A stretch of 64,000 nt of DNA from Anthoceros angustus (taxonomy: Eukaryota > Streptophyta > Anthocerotopsida > Anthocerotales > Anthocerotaceae): assembly GCA_010909165.1 (NCBI GenBank), contig MU008155.1, positions 868,001 through 932,000 on the forward strand. Direction: 5' to 3'. Below are positions 1-11,405 of this stretch, piece by piece (position 1 is the first letter of the stretch; every line of letters starts with the position of its first letter). The position numbers were made by a program, and so were the translations under genes. Under the pieces are notes generated by a model that saw only the letters and a list, made by a program, of their open reading frames with translations, was not told where the DNA came from and did no database searches.

Positions 1-300
1 CAAATATATTTAATTTAAAAATTAAAAAAATATGTGCAATCATTAGCAAGAGAAGCTCTTTCCAACGAGATGTCACATGAATCTTTCCAACAGGTCTTTC
101 ATTTGCTTTGATGAACGAAACTTCAAGGGCTTCAAACGGGAACATTCACATCAAAAAGAAGCGTCCCTATCTCAAGAAAGCAAAAAAGGATGCGCCAAGT
201 CCACATCCCCCTTGTCTCGATCAAGGAACGAACAGCACTTTACGCATTCCATTTGGCTAGACTGACTGGCACAAAACTCCGACCTTACAGAACTACGCGC
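1..300. other. Unassigned left edge
   Basis: The first 60 bases are AT-rich. I see no gene or clear repeat; the stretch may be the outer part of, or the flank to, the copia LTR-like segment that follows. Confidence 0.3.
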
Positions 301-925
301 ACGCCGCCTACTACCTTGTTGCCTCAACGGCACACAAAGAAACCATTTGGGCATGGAATTCAATGATTTATTAGAACAAGAGAAAGGTTTATATATACGA
401 GTTCCAGATGGTTGCAACTGCTCAACTGCGATCCTGCAATTGGTGCTCATAACTGAAATGCATGTCTAGACTTAAGCTATGATTTAATATGAAATGTGCC
501 CTAGACTCCTGATCTAATCCGCAACCGCTAAACCCTAGGTTGCGGCAATACTCCCTCTCACTGCGGATTTGCCAATCTCATGTCCTTGAAATCCATGACG
601 TCTATCTCTTATGCTTGCGTCCAATTGATCCTGAGTCTATTATCAAACATCCGGTGGCTTCTTCAGCTCGCGAGTCACTTGATCACAATTGTGAGTGAAA
701 GGATCAGAAGTCTCGAGCAAGTTGAAGTCCCCAAGCGCATATGTGACAGAGCTAAATTAGTGAGGAAGCCCAAGAGAGATAGCTCGCATCTAGCTTCACA
801 ATGCGCTTCCAATGAGTCAGTACGAGTAGTTCTGGGTTGCAACTTCCCAACCTCTGCCTGAAGATGTGGATGGTAGTGGCTAACACTGAAAACATTGGCG
901 AAAGCGGTCATTGCAGTATAAAGGG
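300..925 (-). repeat. Probable 3' LTR of copia element I
   Basis: This lies immediately downstream (minus strand) of the copia RNase H stop and a purine-rich tract at about 930-945 (GAGGGGGAGCCC on the minus strand). It carries a TATA-like TATATATAAA at 385-401 and an AATAAA-like signal at 364-373, both on the minus strand, in the order expected for an LTR. No second copy is in the window, so the boundaries are inferred. Confidence 0.45.
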
Positions 926-932
926 CTCCCCC

Positions 933-3267
933 TCATGTTGAAGCTGGGGAGGCTTGATGCCCACCTCCCAGATAAGTCTCCTTTCGGATCAAGCCGATGA
1001 TGTTTACGTGCTTCTCATGCAAAGGCTTCGGCAGACCCTTGGTCAGCAAGTCAGATGTATTGTCTATTATGTTGACGTATTTCAGTAGAACCTGCTTGTT
1101 GTTGACTACCAGGTGGATGAAGTAATGCTGCATCTCCACATGCTTTGTCCTCGCGTGTAAAACGTGGTTGTGTGTTATTGTTATTGCTTATTGGTTGTCG
1201 CAAAGCAATTCTGTTGACTAAAGTTGCTCCTCATGGATGTCCTTCAAAAACTGTCTGATCCACAATATCTCCTTAGCTGCGAGTGAAGTGGCGGCATACT
1301 CAGCTTTTGTACTGCACAAAAAAATTGTCTGCATCTTCTTGCAACTCCAGGAAACGGATGAGTTGTTGATGATCATGCAGTATGCTGCTGTGGATTTTCT
1401 AGCGTCGAGGTCCCCTACCCAATCTGCATCTAAGTAGGATGTTAGCTTGTGCTTGCCTGTGGGATCACCTCTGTAGATGAGTCCCAGTGACTTGGTGCCT
1501 TTCAAGTAACGGAAAACTCATTTGACGCAGGTCCAGTGGGCTTATCCAGGATTAGACAGATATCTAGAAGCAATGTTGATAGCTTGAGCAATGTCTCAGG
1601 TCTTGTCCAAATTGACAAGTACAGGAGGCTGCCGACGGCTTCATTGTAAGGTACTTGCTGCATCTCCTTCGACTCTTTAGGTGTGGTTGGGCAATCCTCG
1701 GCAGTAACCTTCTCCCCTGTGGCAATGAGTGTTGACGTTGGTTTTTCTTCCTTCAAGTTGAATCTCTCCATAAGTTGGTCCACATAGCGTTCTTGGTGGA
1801 TGAAAATGAGTGATCTATGGCGTTATACTCAAACTGAACACCAAGCGCATAGCGAAGGGGTTCAATATCTTGTACCTCATACTCTCTGGACAGAAGATCC
1901 TTCACATGTTGGATGAAGGGTAGGTCGTTGCCAAAGATAAAGTTGTTGGCCACGTATAGGGTGACGATGACGAACTTGCTCTTGTCCTTGAGAACGTACA
2001 CAATCGTGTATGAGGTAAGTGGTGTGAAACTACATTTTTTCAAGTAGAGATCTATTGTCTCATTCCACACTTGCGCTGACTGCTTCAAGCCATATATGGA
2101 CTTCAGAAGCTTGCATAGCTTTTTGGGATCTTGCACGAACCTTGGAGGTTGTAGCATGTAGATGTCTTCGTATAAAGTGCCATAAAGAAACATTTTTTTA
2201 ACGTTGACCTGATGCACTTGCAGGTGATGCTGGGCGGCGAAGGCTAGAAGGATTCGTATGGATGTGGACTTCACCACTAGGCTGAATAGCTTGTTCTTCT
2301 CATAGTTAAAACCTAGCACCTGAGTGAAACCTCATGCGACGAGGCATGCCTTGAACAGGGCCACAGTACCATCATGGTTGAGCTTCCTCCTAAATGTTCA
2401 TTTGCACGAAATCAACTTTCTACCAGTTGGAAGATCGGTCAGCTTCCAAGTCTTGTTTGCTATCAGGGAGTCATACTCAGATTTGACAGCAGTTGTTTTG
2501 ACATCTTCTGTCCATTATGGAGTGCTGAGGGCTTTGTTGATGGAGAGAGGTACGCCTTGCATCTCCATATTTTTTTTTTAATTTGGTATTTTGAAAATAA
2601 ATCAAAACAACCCCGGGGGAGAAATCTTCAACAAGGGTTGATGGAGAGAGATACGCCTTGCATCTCGATAGATGATAAGGCCTGGTGTAGGGCATGCTCA
2701 AGCTGATTGGTAGGGGGTTGAGAGTTGGCAGGTATCTCTTGGAGTGGAGTAGGTGTTGGTATCTCATGGAATGGAAGGCGGGTTTCTCCACTCATGACTT
2801 AGCAGCCGGTGGCATGTGGAGCGCCGCAAAATGGGAGGTGCTACTAGTGCTGCAGGTGAAGCTTCAGAAATAGGGTCCGGTGGAATTACCTCGGCAAGGA
2901 TAATGTCTGGTGGTGCTGGAGGAGGCGGAATAACTTGGGGTGGAATAGGTTGTGTTGGTTGTGAGGCAGGTGCTAGTTGTGGTTGGGCAGTAGGTGCTGG
3001 CTGGTACTGCTGAGTTACCTCAGGATCTTGTAGAAAATCGGGAACATGGGTATCATAATGTGTGGCCCCCTTAAGGTCGAGAGGGTAGCTAAGAAAAAAG
3101 ACCGTAAAGGGTAGGTTCAAGTAAGAGGTCATATGTGGTGGAGGAATGAGAGTAAATGTGCAGGAGATAAGCTTCATTAAACACCATAATGTTCTTTCCG
3201 TCGGAATAAACAGGAAGCGGCGTTTTCCCACTTTATACAAATAACCGGCGGCAACATGGGCACTCAA
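933..3267 (-). pseudogene. Ty1/copia polyprotein fragment: RT and RNase H (element I)
   Basis: Read from 3267 down to 933 this is the C-terminal half of a copia Gag-Pol. 3267-2764 is the proline-rich linker between integrase and RT, including an LRRST motif. 2400-1753 is reverse transcriptase, with a KLNHDGTV start, the IYGLKQS motif, and the segment where the catalytic YVDD should be reading YVANN. 1783-933 is the RT tail and RNase H, with SYLDADWVGD, SWSCKKMQ, STKAEY and the terminal LTKGLPKPLHE signature. There are several frameshifts and one in-frame stop near 2345. Gag, protease and integrase are absent, so the copy is 5'-truncated at about 3.27 kb. The loss of both catalytic aspartates means this RT could not have been active as read. 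Family assignment is firm; the exact ends are not. Confidence 0.88.
2531..2670. repeat. 28-bp direct repeat flanking an about 70-bp insert in copia I
   Basis: A motif reading TTGATGGAGAGAG(G/A)TACG and continuing to CATCTC occurs at about 2536 and again at about 2637. The DNA between has a T-run at 2569-2579 and is AT-rich. It splits the pol frame. It could be a local duplication with filler DNA or a small insertion with an atypically long target repeat. Confidence 0.6.
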
Positions 3268-3269
3268 AC

Positions 3270-4356
3270 CCTTCTTGGACTATTTGTTTTGAAAGTAAGA
3301 GGGAAAAAAGGGTGCCATGTTACTTGAACATGAGTTCATGACATGGGGTGGCCAAACAAAGGGATTTGTTGGAAGACTGAATACAATTTTGCCTGCAAAA
3401 CATGCCCATATCTGAGTCCATGTTGGCCGGGGGTTGCAGAGGGCCTGCTATGCTTTGTAATATGCATTTTTTACATGCATGGTGAGTGGTTTGGGAAATA
3501 TATGGATATGCAAGAAGTGTTCAGTACACACGGGTTCTAACAATTTGTAACGTGGACGAGGTGTACGGCCTTGATTGTATTCTCGCACACGCCAATGCAA
3601 CATCATGCCGGCGGTTGTTTTTCCCAATTTTATTGTGGCTGGTATACAAGGCACGTTATGCGTGGCGCCGGCATGCCGCCCCCACTCCGCACCGTACAGA
3701 TGAACTTCTATCCATTCCCATCTCGCGGTTAGCGATAAGCAACAAGCGCATTTCTGAGTTCATGGGCATATTAATTAACCTCATGCCTTGGGACAATACA
3801 AAAGAGATGTGGGTGACACTTTTGTGAGTCCGCTTTGTCTGGTTTGAATTGATAACATCGTATTAATGAGCGGCAAGAATAAAGTAGTATTTCCTAATCT
3901 TAGGTGAGTCCCATAGAGAACTATATAATTGTGAACATCTACTACTCAACATGCTCGCCTATTTTCCAAGGGCATGTTGTCAGACAGTTTGGCCCTTTCA
4001 AACATCTGGCAGACAATTTCACTCCTCGCCGACTCAATTCCTTCATCCAATATAGGACCTCCGTCCTTGACTTCACAGTCGCGTCGTCTCTCACAGTTGC
4101 GAAAAGGCGGAAGATTTAGTTTTGAATGGCCTTCTTATCTCAAGCATACAAGTGTTTCCTTCCATTCAAGTTGAATCCATAATAGAGAATTATAGTCTTG
4201 TCCACAAACAACCATTGGATGTTCTTTGGTAATCCTCTTTTCCCACGCTTCCCATGTCCTGCGTCACGTGGGTCCCGAACAAAAATTCTTCAACATATTT
4301 CCTTCAAAGCATCGGTGTGCTCGATTACATGCAGGTGGACCATTAGCGAAGGTTTC
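3270..4356. other. Unassigned stretch, possibly the tail of the DUF7869-like unit
   Basis: No family was recognised. Minus-strand frames are relatively open at about 4180-3900 and may extend the gene that begins at 7.2 kb, but I cannot show this. Two short GC-rich pieces with CATGCCGGCG and GGCGCCGGCATGCC (about 3605 and 3664) resemble the palindromic minisatellite at 5.7-6.2 kb. Confidence 0.3.
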
Positions 4357-7260
4357 TCACAAAGTCCACGCTGTCCACCTTCCCAATCCAAAATGCCCTG
4401 TTATGTGCGTCTCCTGCACATGGAGTAGCGATGAACATTCCTTTCCGTATCTCCTTGATATCCCATTCATTTTTTCAATTTGTTCTTTGTTGGCGACCAA
4501 TATTCGATATGCCCCAAATACATATCGCGTTGGGGTACCTCTCGAGTAATGCTTCACGAGGACAACCTCTTGAGGACTTGAAGCGGAGGCAAGTTCGCCT
4601 CTGCCTCCGCTCTATTGTACCACCTCCATCGCTGTTACACCACAAGAGCTATGTTGTTCTCCACAATAATGGCGATTCCCTCCTGATCAACCCAAAACAA
4701 CCTCCACCACACTCTCTCGGCCGCCGTTATGTACGTCCTCAAGTTCAATAACCCATTCTTCAAGTGCGCCACACCTTCTGTGGGCGACAGACCTCCATCT
4801 TGCCCCTTTTTGTCTTTCGCTTTCAAAGCCATAAGCGGAGCTGGACCAACTGCAATGGTGGGAACGAAGTTCAAAAATTCTAAACCATCTTCTGATTCCC
4901 AGACTGGTGAAGTGGAATACTTCTGCGAACAATAATGCGTGGCCGCAGTCTTGCCGTTCTTCCGTGTGATTTTGAACGATGTTGGAAGGAAAGGTTGTTC
5001 GGTTGTTTCGCCTTGTATGCATATCCTCTTGCTCCTTTCTTGATCGACCATACATATGAACGAAAGTCAGCTACTTCCGTTATAATCTTCACTTGGTTTT
5101 GGAGTGAATGCTGCTGTCAAAATGTCCGCTAGTGTATCTATTGTAAAAGCTTCTTTGTGTCTCAGAAGCTTCGAGAAACAAGAAAACATTTGATCTACCT
5201 GATCATGTGTGTGACCAACCAGAAGGAAACCAACCTTCACTTTAACAAACACTTGAAGGTCAACGAGCATATTGAGGTATGCGAATAACAGCTGATTTTT
5301 GTTCTCCCGGCATGTATTGTCAAGCTGGAGATAAAGCACTTTAGGAAGCACCCCTTCATATGAAAATATGACATCTTGAATTATGTTGATAGTAAGATTC
5401 GCGTCATTCCGCAAATTGGCATAATGCAAATACGCTCTCGCCTTGAAAGTGTAATTATGCACCATACAACCCACTACATGAACATTAATAAGTGAACTGT
5501 CCGATAAATCTTTTGGGTATCGAATGAAATGGGGCAGCTCGGTCTTCTTTTGGTCCATGCCGTCGATAGCCAGAAGCATGTACTTGTGAGGTTGAGCATA
5601 ACTTTTAGAGCGATGCTTTGCAGCTTTGTCCCTCTCGTTAGGACGGTCGATGAGGCCTTGATGCCCTTCATAAACCTCTGCACAGCCGGCAAACTATGCA
5701 CATGTCAGAACATACTCCACATCGATCTCCACACCGGATGTATGGCGCCCATGTATTGCATACCATGCACGATACCCATGGGGAACAATATATGCCCATG
5801 GGCGCCGGCGTGCTGGCACCTGCATACCCTGACCTATGGACATAGGCGCCGGCATGCCGGCGCCTACATAACCATTGCTATGGACATAGGTCGGGTCATG
5901 CCGGTGCCTGCATAAATCGAGGTATGGACATAGGCGTCGGCATGCCGGCACCTATGGAACCAGAGCTATGGGCAAAGGCGCCGGCATGCCGGCGCCTTTG
6001 TAACCAGAGCTATGGTTCAAACTGCCGGCGCCTTTGTAACCAGAGCTATGGACATAGGCGGCATGCCGGCGCCTCTGGCGCGGCACCCGATGTCACGGCA
6101 TGCCAGCGCCCACATATTATCAACATTGGTGTGGGCATGACGGCGCCCATAAACCAGATTGGATAAACACGATCCCTACCATGCCGGCAACATGTCAACG
6201 AACAGCATTCGAGTTTCCCCCAGACTTGATTCGCCTTGTGATTAAAGGAACAAACCTTGATCTGCCTTGCCAGACGTGTTGCGAATAGTGCGCTTGAGGC
6301 CCTTGCACAGAGAACAAGTAGAAAACCGGTTTGATTTTGGAATCCGAACCTTCGGAAAGTTGGTTCTCCACAAAGTTAAGAAATACGCATAGGAGACGAA
6401 CTTCATAGAGGACCGTGTCATATCTCCGTCGGTACTGGGCCCATATTTCCAACTTGGAAAATGTATCAGGCATGTGAAAAACATCGATGTTCGGCAGTCT
6501 TTCTGACATGAATTGAAAAGTGGAATCGATCCATGCAACAGCTCCCTGTGCATGCGAGGAGGGTTGCCGGGGATTCAGTCTGGCTCCGTCCCATGGAGCA
6601 TTGCACAATACTCTGGCCTTCAACTCCTCGTGCTCGAACCGATGACTCTCAGATGCTTGCAAACAACACCGAATGCGCCCAGCCCCATGATATGTGTGAT
6701 GACCTTCTCCTTAGGTTTCGCGCGTCCACATCCACTAGTGACGCAAAACGCTTCTTGCTCCGCCCTCCCCATCCTCAGATAACGATAGCGCTGCTCTTGC
6801 AAGTTTGCCTTGCACAGAGTTTGCACACACAGCTTGTTGCAGCATGGTTTCCGAAAGTCCACTATGACAACTTTGCTATCGCTTTTGGACAATGGAACCC
6901 CACAAGCCCGCCTTTTCTGAACCACCGAATCCACACATCGTTCTGCTACAAACGTTTCACTCAGTGGCTTGGGGTGGAAAGAGCAGCTCTCATTACCCCT
7001 CCCTTGTGCCGATACCGGTTCGGCAATCGGTGATTCATCGCGAGGTATGGCCGTGTTGACCCTGCTTTCATCTACTGCAAAAAACCCCGGCGGCGCAATG
7101 TCGGCGACCGTATTTGTCCTCTTCCTCCATGCCTCGAACTTCCCGGACTCCGCTCCATAGCTGCATAGAGGTTCACGTTTCTTGGAGTGTGGGGAACACA
7201 CCGAGGAAGTCTTGGTGATGTTTGCATGCGCCTCCTCCAGCCTTCGCCTGAAGAAGTCAT
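4357..7260 (-). pseudogene. DUF7869-like (putative transposase-type) protein, interrupted
   Basis: Running from about 7.2 kb downwards, three blocks resemble a large eukaryotic family usually annotated as DUF7869. Block 1 (7201-6620) has a Cys pair in KPCCNKLCVQ followed by a basic, aromatic stretch. Block 2 (6662-6195) has AVAWIDSTFQFMSERLPN, a histidine/proline segment, and an RFSTCSLCK zinc-ribbon-like motif. Block 3 (about 5701-4630) has LLAIDGMDQKKTELPHF, the LQLDNTCRENKN and GFLLVGHTHDQVDQMFS signatures, then a C-terminal region with KITRKNGKT and WESEDGLEFL. The order matches full-length relatives. The D-N-EN and GHTHD-D residues look like a nuclease-type core, but the biochemical role is not established to my knowledge. 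Blocks are in different frames. A minisatellite separates block 2 from block 3, and the N-terminus runs into a duplicated LTR-A junction. Family call is from memory of motifs; the start codon is uncertain. Confidence 0.65.
5735..6185. repeat. GC-rich minisatellite with embedded perfect palindrome
   Basis: About eight to ten degenerate units of roughly 45 bp, each of the form AGCTATGGACATAGG, then a palindromic core, then CTTTGTAACC. The best core is the 20-base perfect palindrome GGCGCCGGCATGCCGGCGCC (for example about 5844 and 5974). Unit boundaries are visible at about 5830, 5878, 5920, 5965, 6010 and 6047. It lies between the zinc-ribbon block and the IDGMDQ block of the DUF7869-like gene, so it is either an intron-borne repeat or an insertion. 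Confidence 0.85.
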
Positions 7261-7935
7261 GTCAACAGTATTTAGTACTCAAGCATCCACCTGGTTTGTC
7301 TACAATTCCGGTTCCATAAAAAGTGCGTCGGAGTGTAGAGGGAGAGGACTGTGGAAGACCACATGTACACTAACCCTCCCCTGGACTGTTGGTTTGAATG
7401 TTCTTTTTTGTTTTTCTTATGTTTTGTGTGATGGAGTGCTTAGGAAATGTCCGAGGCAAGGCCTTTTATAGTAAAAGTAGTCCTTGGCCCATGACAATAT
7501 TACTTTTAGTCCTTGGACCTCGAACACTGTGAATGTCGGCGACCGTGATTTGTCCTCTTCCTCCATGCCTCGAACTTCCTGACTCCGCTCCATAAATGTA
7601 TAGAGGTTCACGCTTGGAGTGGGGAACACACGAGGAAGTCTTGGTGATGTTTGCATGCGCCTCCAGCCTTCACCAAGAAGTCATGTCAACGATTTAGTAC
7701 TCAAGCATCCACTGGTTTGTCTACACCCGGTTCCATAAAAAGTGCCGGAGTGTAGAGGAGAGGACTGGAAGACCACATGTACACTAACCTCCCTCGATGT
7801 TGGTTTGAATGTTCTTTTTTGTTTTTCTTATGTTTTGTGTGATGGAGTGCTTAGGAAATGTCCGAGGCAAGGCCTTTTATAGTAAAAGTAGTCCTTGGCC
7901 CATGACAATATTACTTTTTAGTCCTTGGACCTCGA
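7095..7935. repeat. Tandem duplication spanning a gene/LTR-A junction
   Basis: 7095-7535 and 7536-7935 are head-to-tail copies. Each holds the 5' end of the DUF7869-like gene (TCCTCTTCCTCCATGCCTCG) joined to the first about 170 bp of LTR A (TGGAAGACCACATGTACAC). The junction falls in GAATGTC/GGCGACC. The second copy is about 40 bp shorter through many 1-6 bp gaps and has few substitutions. Confidence 0.85.
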
Positions 7936-8000
7936 ACCTGTGAATGTCAGGCCAGGCTAGAAGGTCCCTCGACCTTGGGATTTTTAGGAATAAAAATTGT

Positions 8001-8010
8001 CTATATAAGG
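8001..8010 (+). promoter_or_regulatory. TATA box of LTR A
   Basis: CTATATAAGG, about 235 bp from the LTR start, repeated at the equivalent place at 57735-57745 and, inverted, at about 61074-61083. Confidence 0.6.
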
Positions 8011-8209
8011 TGGGGGATCCTTCATTCAGCAACGTGGTGCAGGGAAGTGGGGAGGTGGCTAGTTCCACAACGGTGGCCGAATATGGAACGTACAAATACA
8101 GGCCAGGGAGGAGATAACAACCCTAGTTGCGGAGCCGGGGTTGACAGTGAGCTGAGCACTAGCAGAGTTGGAGCGCAATTGGAAGAAGACCGCACCTTGG
8201 TACTGTGAC

Positions 8210-8600
8210 TCTGCGAGATTTCAAGGGGCCAGGCGAGCTGAAGTTCGGCAACCGGGCGGGACTGCAGTGAAGTTAAGTGAAGGAGGCACATGCGACGAAT
8301 GAGGAGCTCCAGAATGAAATTTCACGAGCCCAGGAACAAGTGGAGACGCTGGCACCTCTGGAGAAGTTCAAGAAGCTAGCGGAGAGGTATAAGCGAAAGA
8401 GAGATGAGGCTAGAGCGTGGATGGAGGAACGCATGGGTACACGATGATGAAGGCGAGCCAGCGTGCGCAGAGGCGATGACAGGCGGCACCTCCTTGCGGG
8501 AGTGAGAGGACCTCGGATGGCGGAGTGAGGTGGAGGTATTAAGGGAGAATCTTCGGATCGGCGTGGTAGGAGGCGAGGGAACACCCATGGGCCGGGGCTA
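8210..8600 (+). pseudogene. Gag-like coiled-coil remnant within family A
   Basis: A charged helical stretch with EELQNEISRAQEQVETL and FKKLAERYKRKRDEAR, typical of plant gypsy Gag coiled coils, broken by frameshifts. A related stretch (KAHKLAEQ, then KQEAG and DEARG in shifted frames) lies near 45.75 kb, and an inverted, internally deleted copy at about 60.6-61.0 kb. It lies inside the segment I assign to LTR A; no zinc knuckle was seen. Confidence 0.4.
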
Positions 8601-11405
8601 GGCGGCAAAGTAGAGGCAGGCGTCTTGATTTTAGAGGCGGCATCATAGGTCGGGGCTTTCACTTGGATTAGAGGATAAGGTGCTAGGAAGCACAGGAACA
8701 GATACCCGAATTGGTAGGCGCTCGTGGTAGGTTAGCCATCTTTAGAATCGGAGGTAGGTTAGCCATCTTTAGACCGGAAAAGTGAGTTCAGGCGCTCCGG
8801 CGGATGTAAAAGAGACCCCTTGGCGTCTCTCGTTAGACAATTTAGTGTGAGCTCCGTGTGTGAATTTATGCGTGTGGTTGGTTGGAGGCATCCGATCGAT
8901 GGCCAGGCTGATTCGGTGTCAGTCCTCTCGTCACAAGAGGGCCGGGAGATCCTGGATGGTCGAGGCGGTGACCAAGCTCCGCGTCTGGGGTGACTAGTGG
9001 TGAAGGGTGCTCAACGCATGTGTGAACGATCTAGACTCGGAAACCCCCTGTTGAAATGTGCCTTGAAGTGTTTTTTTTTGTTTTTTTGGTTAAGAATGGT
9101 GTGAAAATAAGTCAGGTTGACAGTAGGCAAAGGTATTTATAGTAGAAATGTCCTTGGCCTATGGGGTTTTTCGTGTTTCTGTTTCTTAGATTAGATAATA
9201 AGTGGTCCGGGTACTCAATGTTCCTTGGCCCATGGACTTGGGATATCCACTAAAAAAGTCTATATATGTGAGATAGGGGGTTGGCATAATTAGGGGTTTG
9301 TCAGTCTATGAGCTAGAGGTCGACCCAACCGGGCGGTAGTTGGAAGGGTGAGAGGTTGCAGAATGAGATGACTGGGGGAGCGGTCGTAGAAGACGACCAG
9401 CGGTAGTGGAAGCCGGGGAACTTAACCCTAAGGAAACCGGGGAAAGTAACAGAAGCGCGTTCAAACGGCGGAGCGCAACGGCGGCTGGAGCAAGAGTGAG
9501 GAGCGGAGCGCAACGGCGGCTGGAGCGCGAGGACGTCGAGGAGCTGCATCTGGGGGTGGTACCGCGATCTGCTGGAGAGCGGGAGGGTAACCGTGAGGAG
9601 GGCAGCCCCGAACCCTCACCAGTGAGGTCGCAAACCCCGGCGTAGAAGGAGGGCGGCGCTGCTGGCGGCGCGGGTTGTTGAGGAGGTAGGAACACTGGAC
9701 GGCTGACCCTGCTAGGAATTTCGAAGCAAGACTCCACCAATTCCAGCGCGAGGCGGGAGGCTGTGGAGGATGGCGCCCAAGGTCACAGATTAGATTGTGT
9801 TTCAATGGCCAAACATGGATCATTGGAAAGTCCGAAAGCCGGGGAATTGGTGAAGGAGTCGGAGCTTGGCTTCCATGGAGAAGCGGTGGAATTACGTGAA
9901 CTTGGAATTGGTGTAGGAGTGTGCTCACACCAAGGACAAGCAAGCAGGGAATTAGAGCGAAGCCGCAGGATTGGGACCGAATTGGTTAGGAGAGTGTATG
10001 GGCGCGGTGAAGAGGCGTGGTAGGAGAGCGAGGAACACCCATGGGCCGGAGGAGGCGAGGGGAGAGAGAATGAAGGAGGCGGCGCTGATTTTAGAGGGGG
10101 CGCATCATAGGTCGTGGGCTTTCACTTGGATTAGAGGATAAGGTGCTAGGAAGCCTGTGAACCAGAGATACCCGAATTGGTATACTGGTAGGTTAGCCAT
10201 CTTTAGATACCGGAGGTAGGTTAGCCATCTTTAGACACCGGAAAAGTGAGTTCTGGCGCCGCGGCGGATGTAAAAGAGACCCTGCCTCTCGTTAGACAAT
10301 GTGTGAGCTCCGTGTGTCGAATTTATGCGTGTGGTTGGTTGGAGGCATCCGATCGATGACGGGCTGATTCGTGTTGTCCTCCTCGTCACAAGAGGGCCGG
10401 GAGATCCTGGATGGTCGAGAGTGACCAAGCTGCCACCTGGGGTGACTAGTGGTGAAGGGTGCTCAACGCGCATGTGTGAACGATCTAGACTCGAAACCCC
10501 TTGAAATGTGCCTGAAGTGTTTTTTTTTGTTTTTGGTTAAGAATGGTATGAAAATAAGTCGTGATGAGCAAAGGTGTTTATAGTAGAAATGTCCTTGGCC
10601 TATGGGGTTTTACGTGTTTCGCTTTCTTAGATTAGATAATAAATGGTCCGTACTCATGTTCCTTGGTCCATGGACTTGGGATATCCACTAAAAAGGTCTA
10701 TATATGTGAGGTGGGGGTTGGCATAATTAGGGGTTTGTCGCCTAGGAGCCGGAGGTCACCCAACCGGCGGTAGTTGGAAGGGTGAGAGGTCATAATGGAT
10801 GATCGGGGAGCGGTCGAGAAGACCACCAGCCGTAGTGGAAGCCGGGAACTTAACCCTAAGGAAACCGGGAAAATATGAGCGTTCAAGCGGAGCGCAACGG
10901 GCGGCCGAGTAAGAGTGAGGAGCGAGGCCTGGGCCGGAGCGCGAGGACGCCGAGGAGCTGCATCGTGGTACCGATCTGCTGGAGAGCGGGAGGGTAACCA
11001 TGAGGAGGGCAGCAACCCTCACCAGGAGGTCGCAAACCCCGGGGAGGGCGGCCCGGGCGCCGGGTTGTTGAGGAGGTAGGAACATCGACGGCCGACCACT
11101 AGGAATTTGAAGCAAGACTCCACCAATTCCAGCGCGAGGCGGGAGGCTGTGGAGGGATGGCGCCCAAGGTCACAGCTGAGATTGTGCTTGCTCAATGGCC
11201 AAACATGGATCATTGGAAAGTCCGAGCTGGGGAATTGGTGAAGGAGCTGGAGCTTGGCTTCCATGGAGAAGCGGTGGAATTACGTGAACTTGGGACTGGT
11301 GTAGGAGTGTGCTCGCCACCTGAAGGACAAGCAGTCGGGCGAGGGAATTAGAGCGAAGCCGCAGGATTGGGACCTGGAATTGGTTAGGAGAGTGTATGGG
11401 CGCAG
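8563..11405. repeat. Tandem duplication of the LTR A end plus LTR B start (about 1.4 kb x2)
   Basis: 8563-10013 and 10014-11405 are two head-to-tail copies. Each contains the 3' part of LTR A (AGGTTAGCCATCTTTAGA twice, then GTGCTCAACG), the LTR B start (TGTGAACGATCTAG) and the AQWPNMDHWK gag-like block. The junction uses the short homology GGCGTGGTAGGAG. Copies differ mostly by small gaps. Confidence 0.85.
9021..10013 (+). repeat. LTR family B, partial duplicate copy
   Basis: Begins TGTGAACGATCTAGACTCGG, homologous to the LTRs that follow gypsy purine tracts at 38396 and 39421. TATA-like TCTATATATG is at 9259-9268. It breaks off at the tandem-duplication junction near 10013. Confidence 0.7.

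Larger units (their letters stand above)
7766..9018 (+). repeat. LTR family A (full copy)
   Basis: It starts TGGAAGACCA, as does the copy at 57513, which follows directly on a gypsy purine tract and so defines the LTR start. It carries CCTTTTATAGTAAAAG and a TATA box, CTATATAAGG, at 8001-8010. An inverted copy at 60152-61319 matches over the same extent and ends in the same GGGTGCTCAA(C/T)GCA, giving about 1.25 kb. The 57513 copy departs after about 390 bp, so a short LTR plus gag is an alternative reading of the 8165-9018 part. Confidence 0.6.

Noticed and set aside
5735-6185. CRISPR-like palindromic repeats
   Set aside because: The palindromic cores sit in degenerate 45-bp tandem units with no unique spacers, and no cas-like gene is near.
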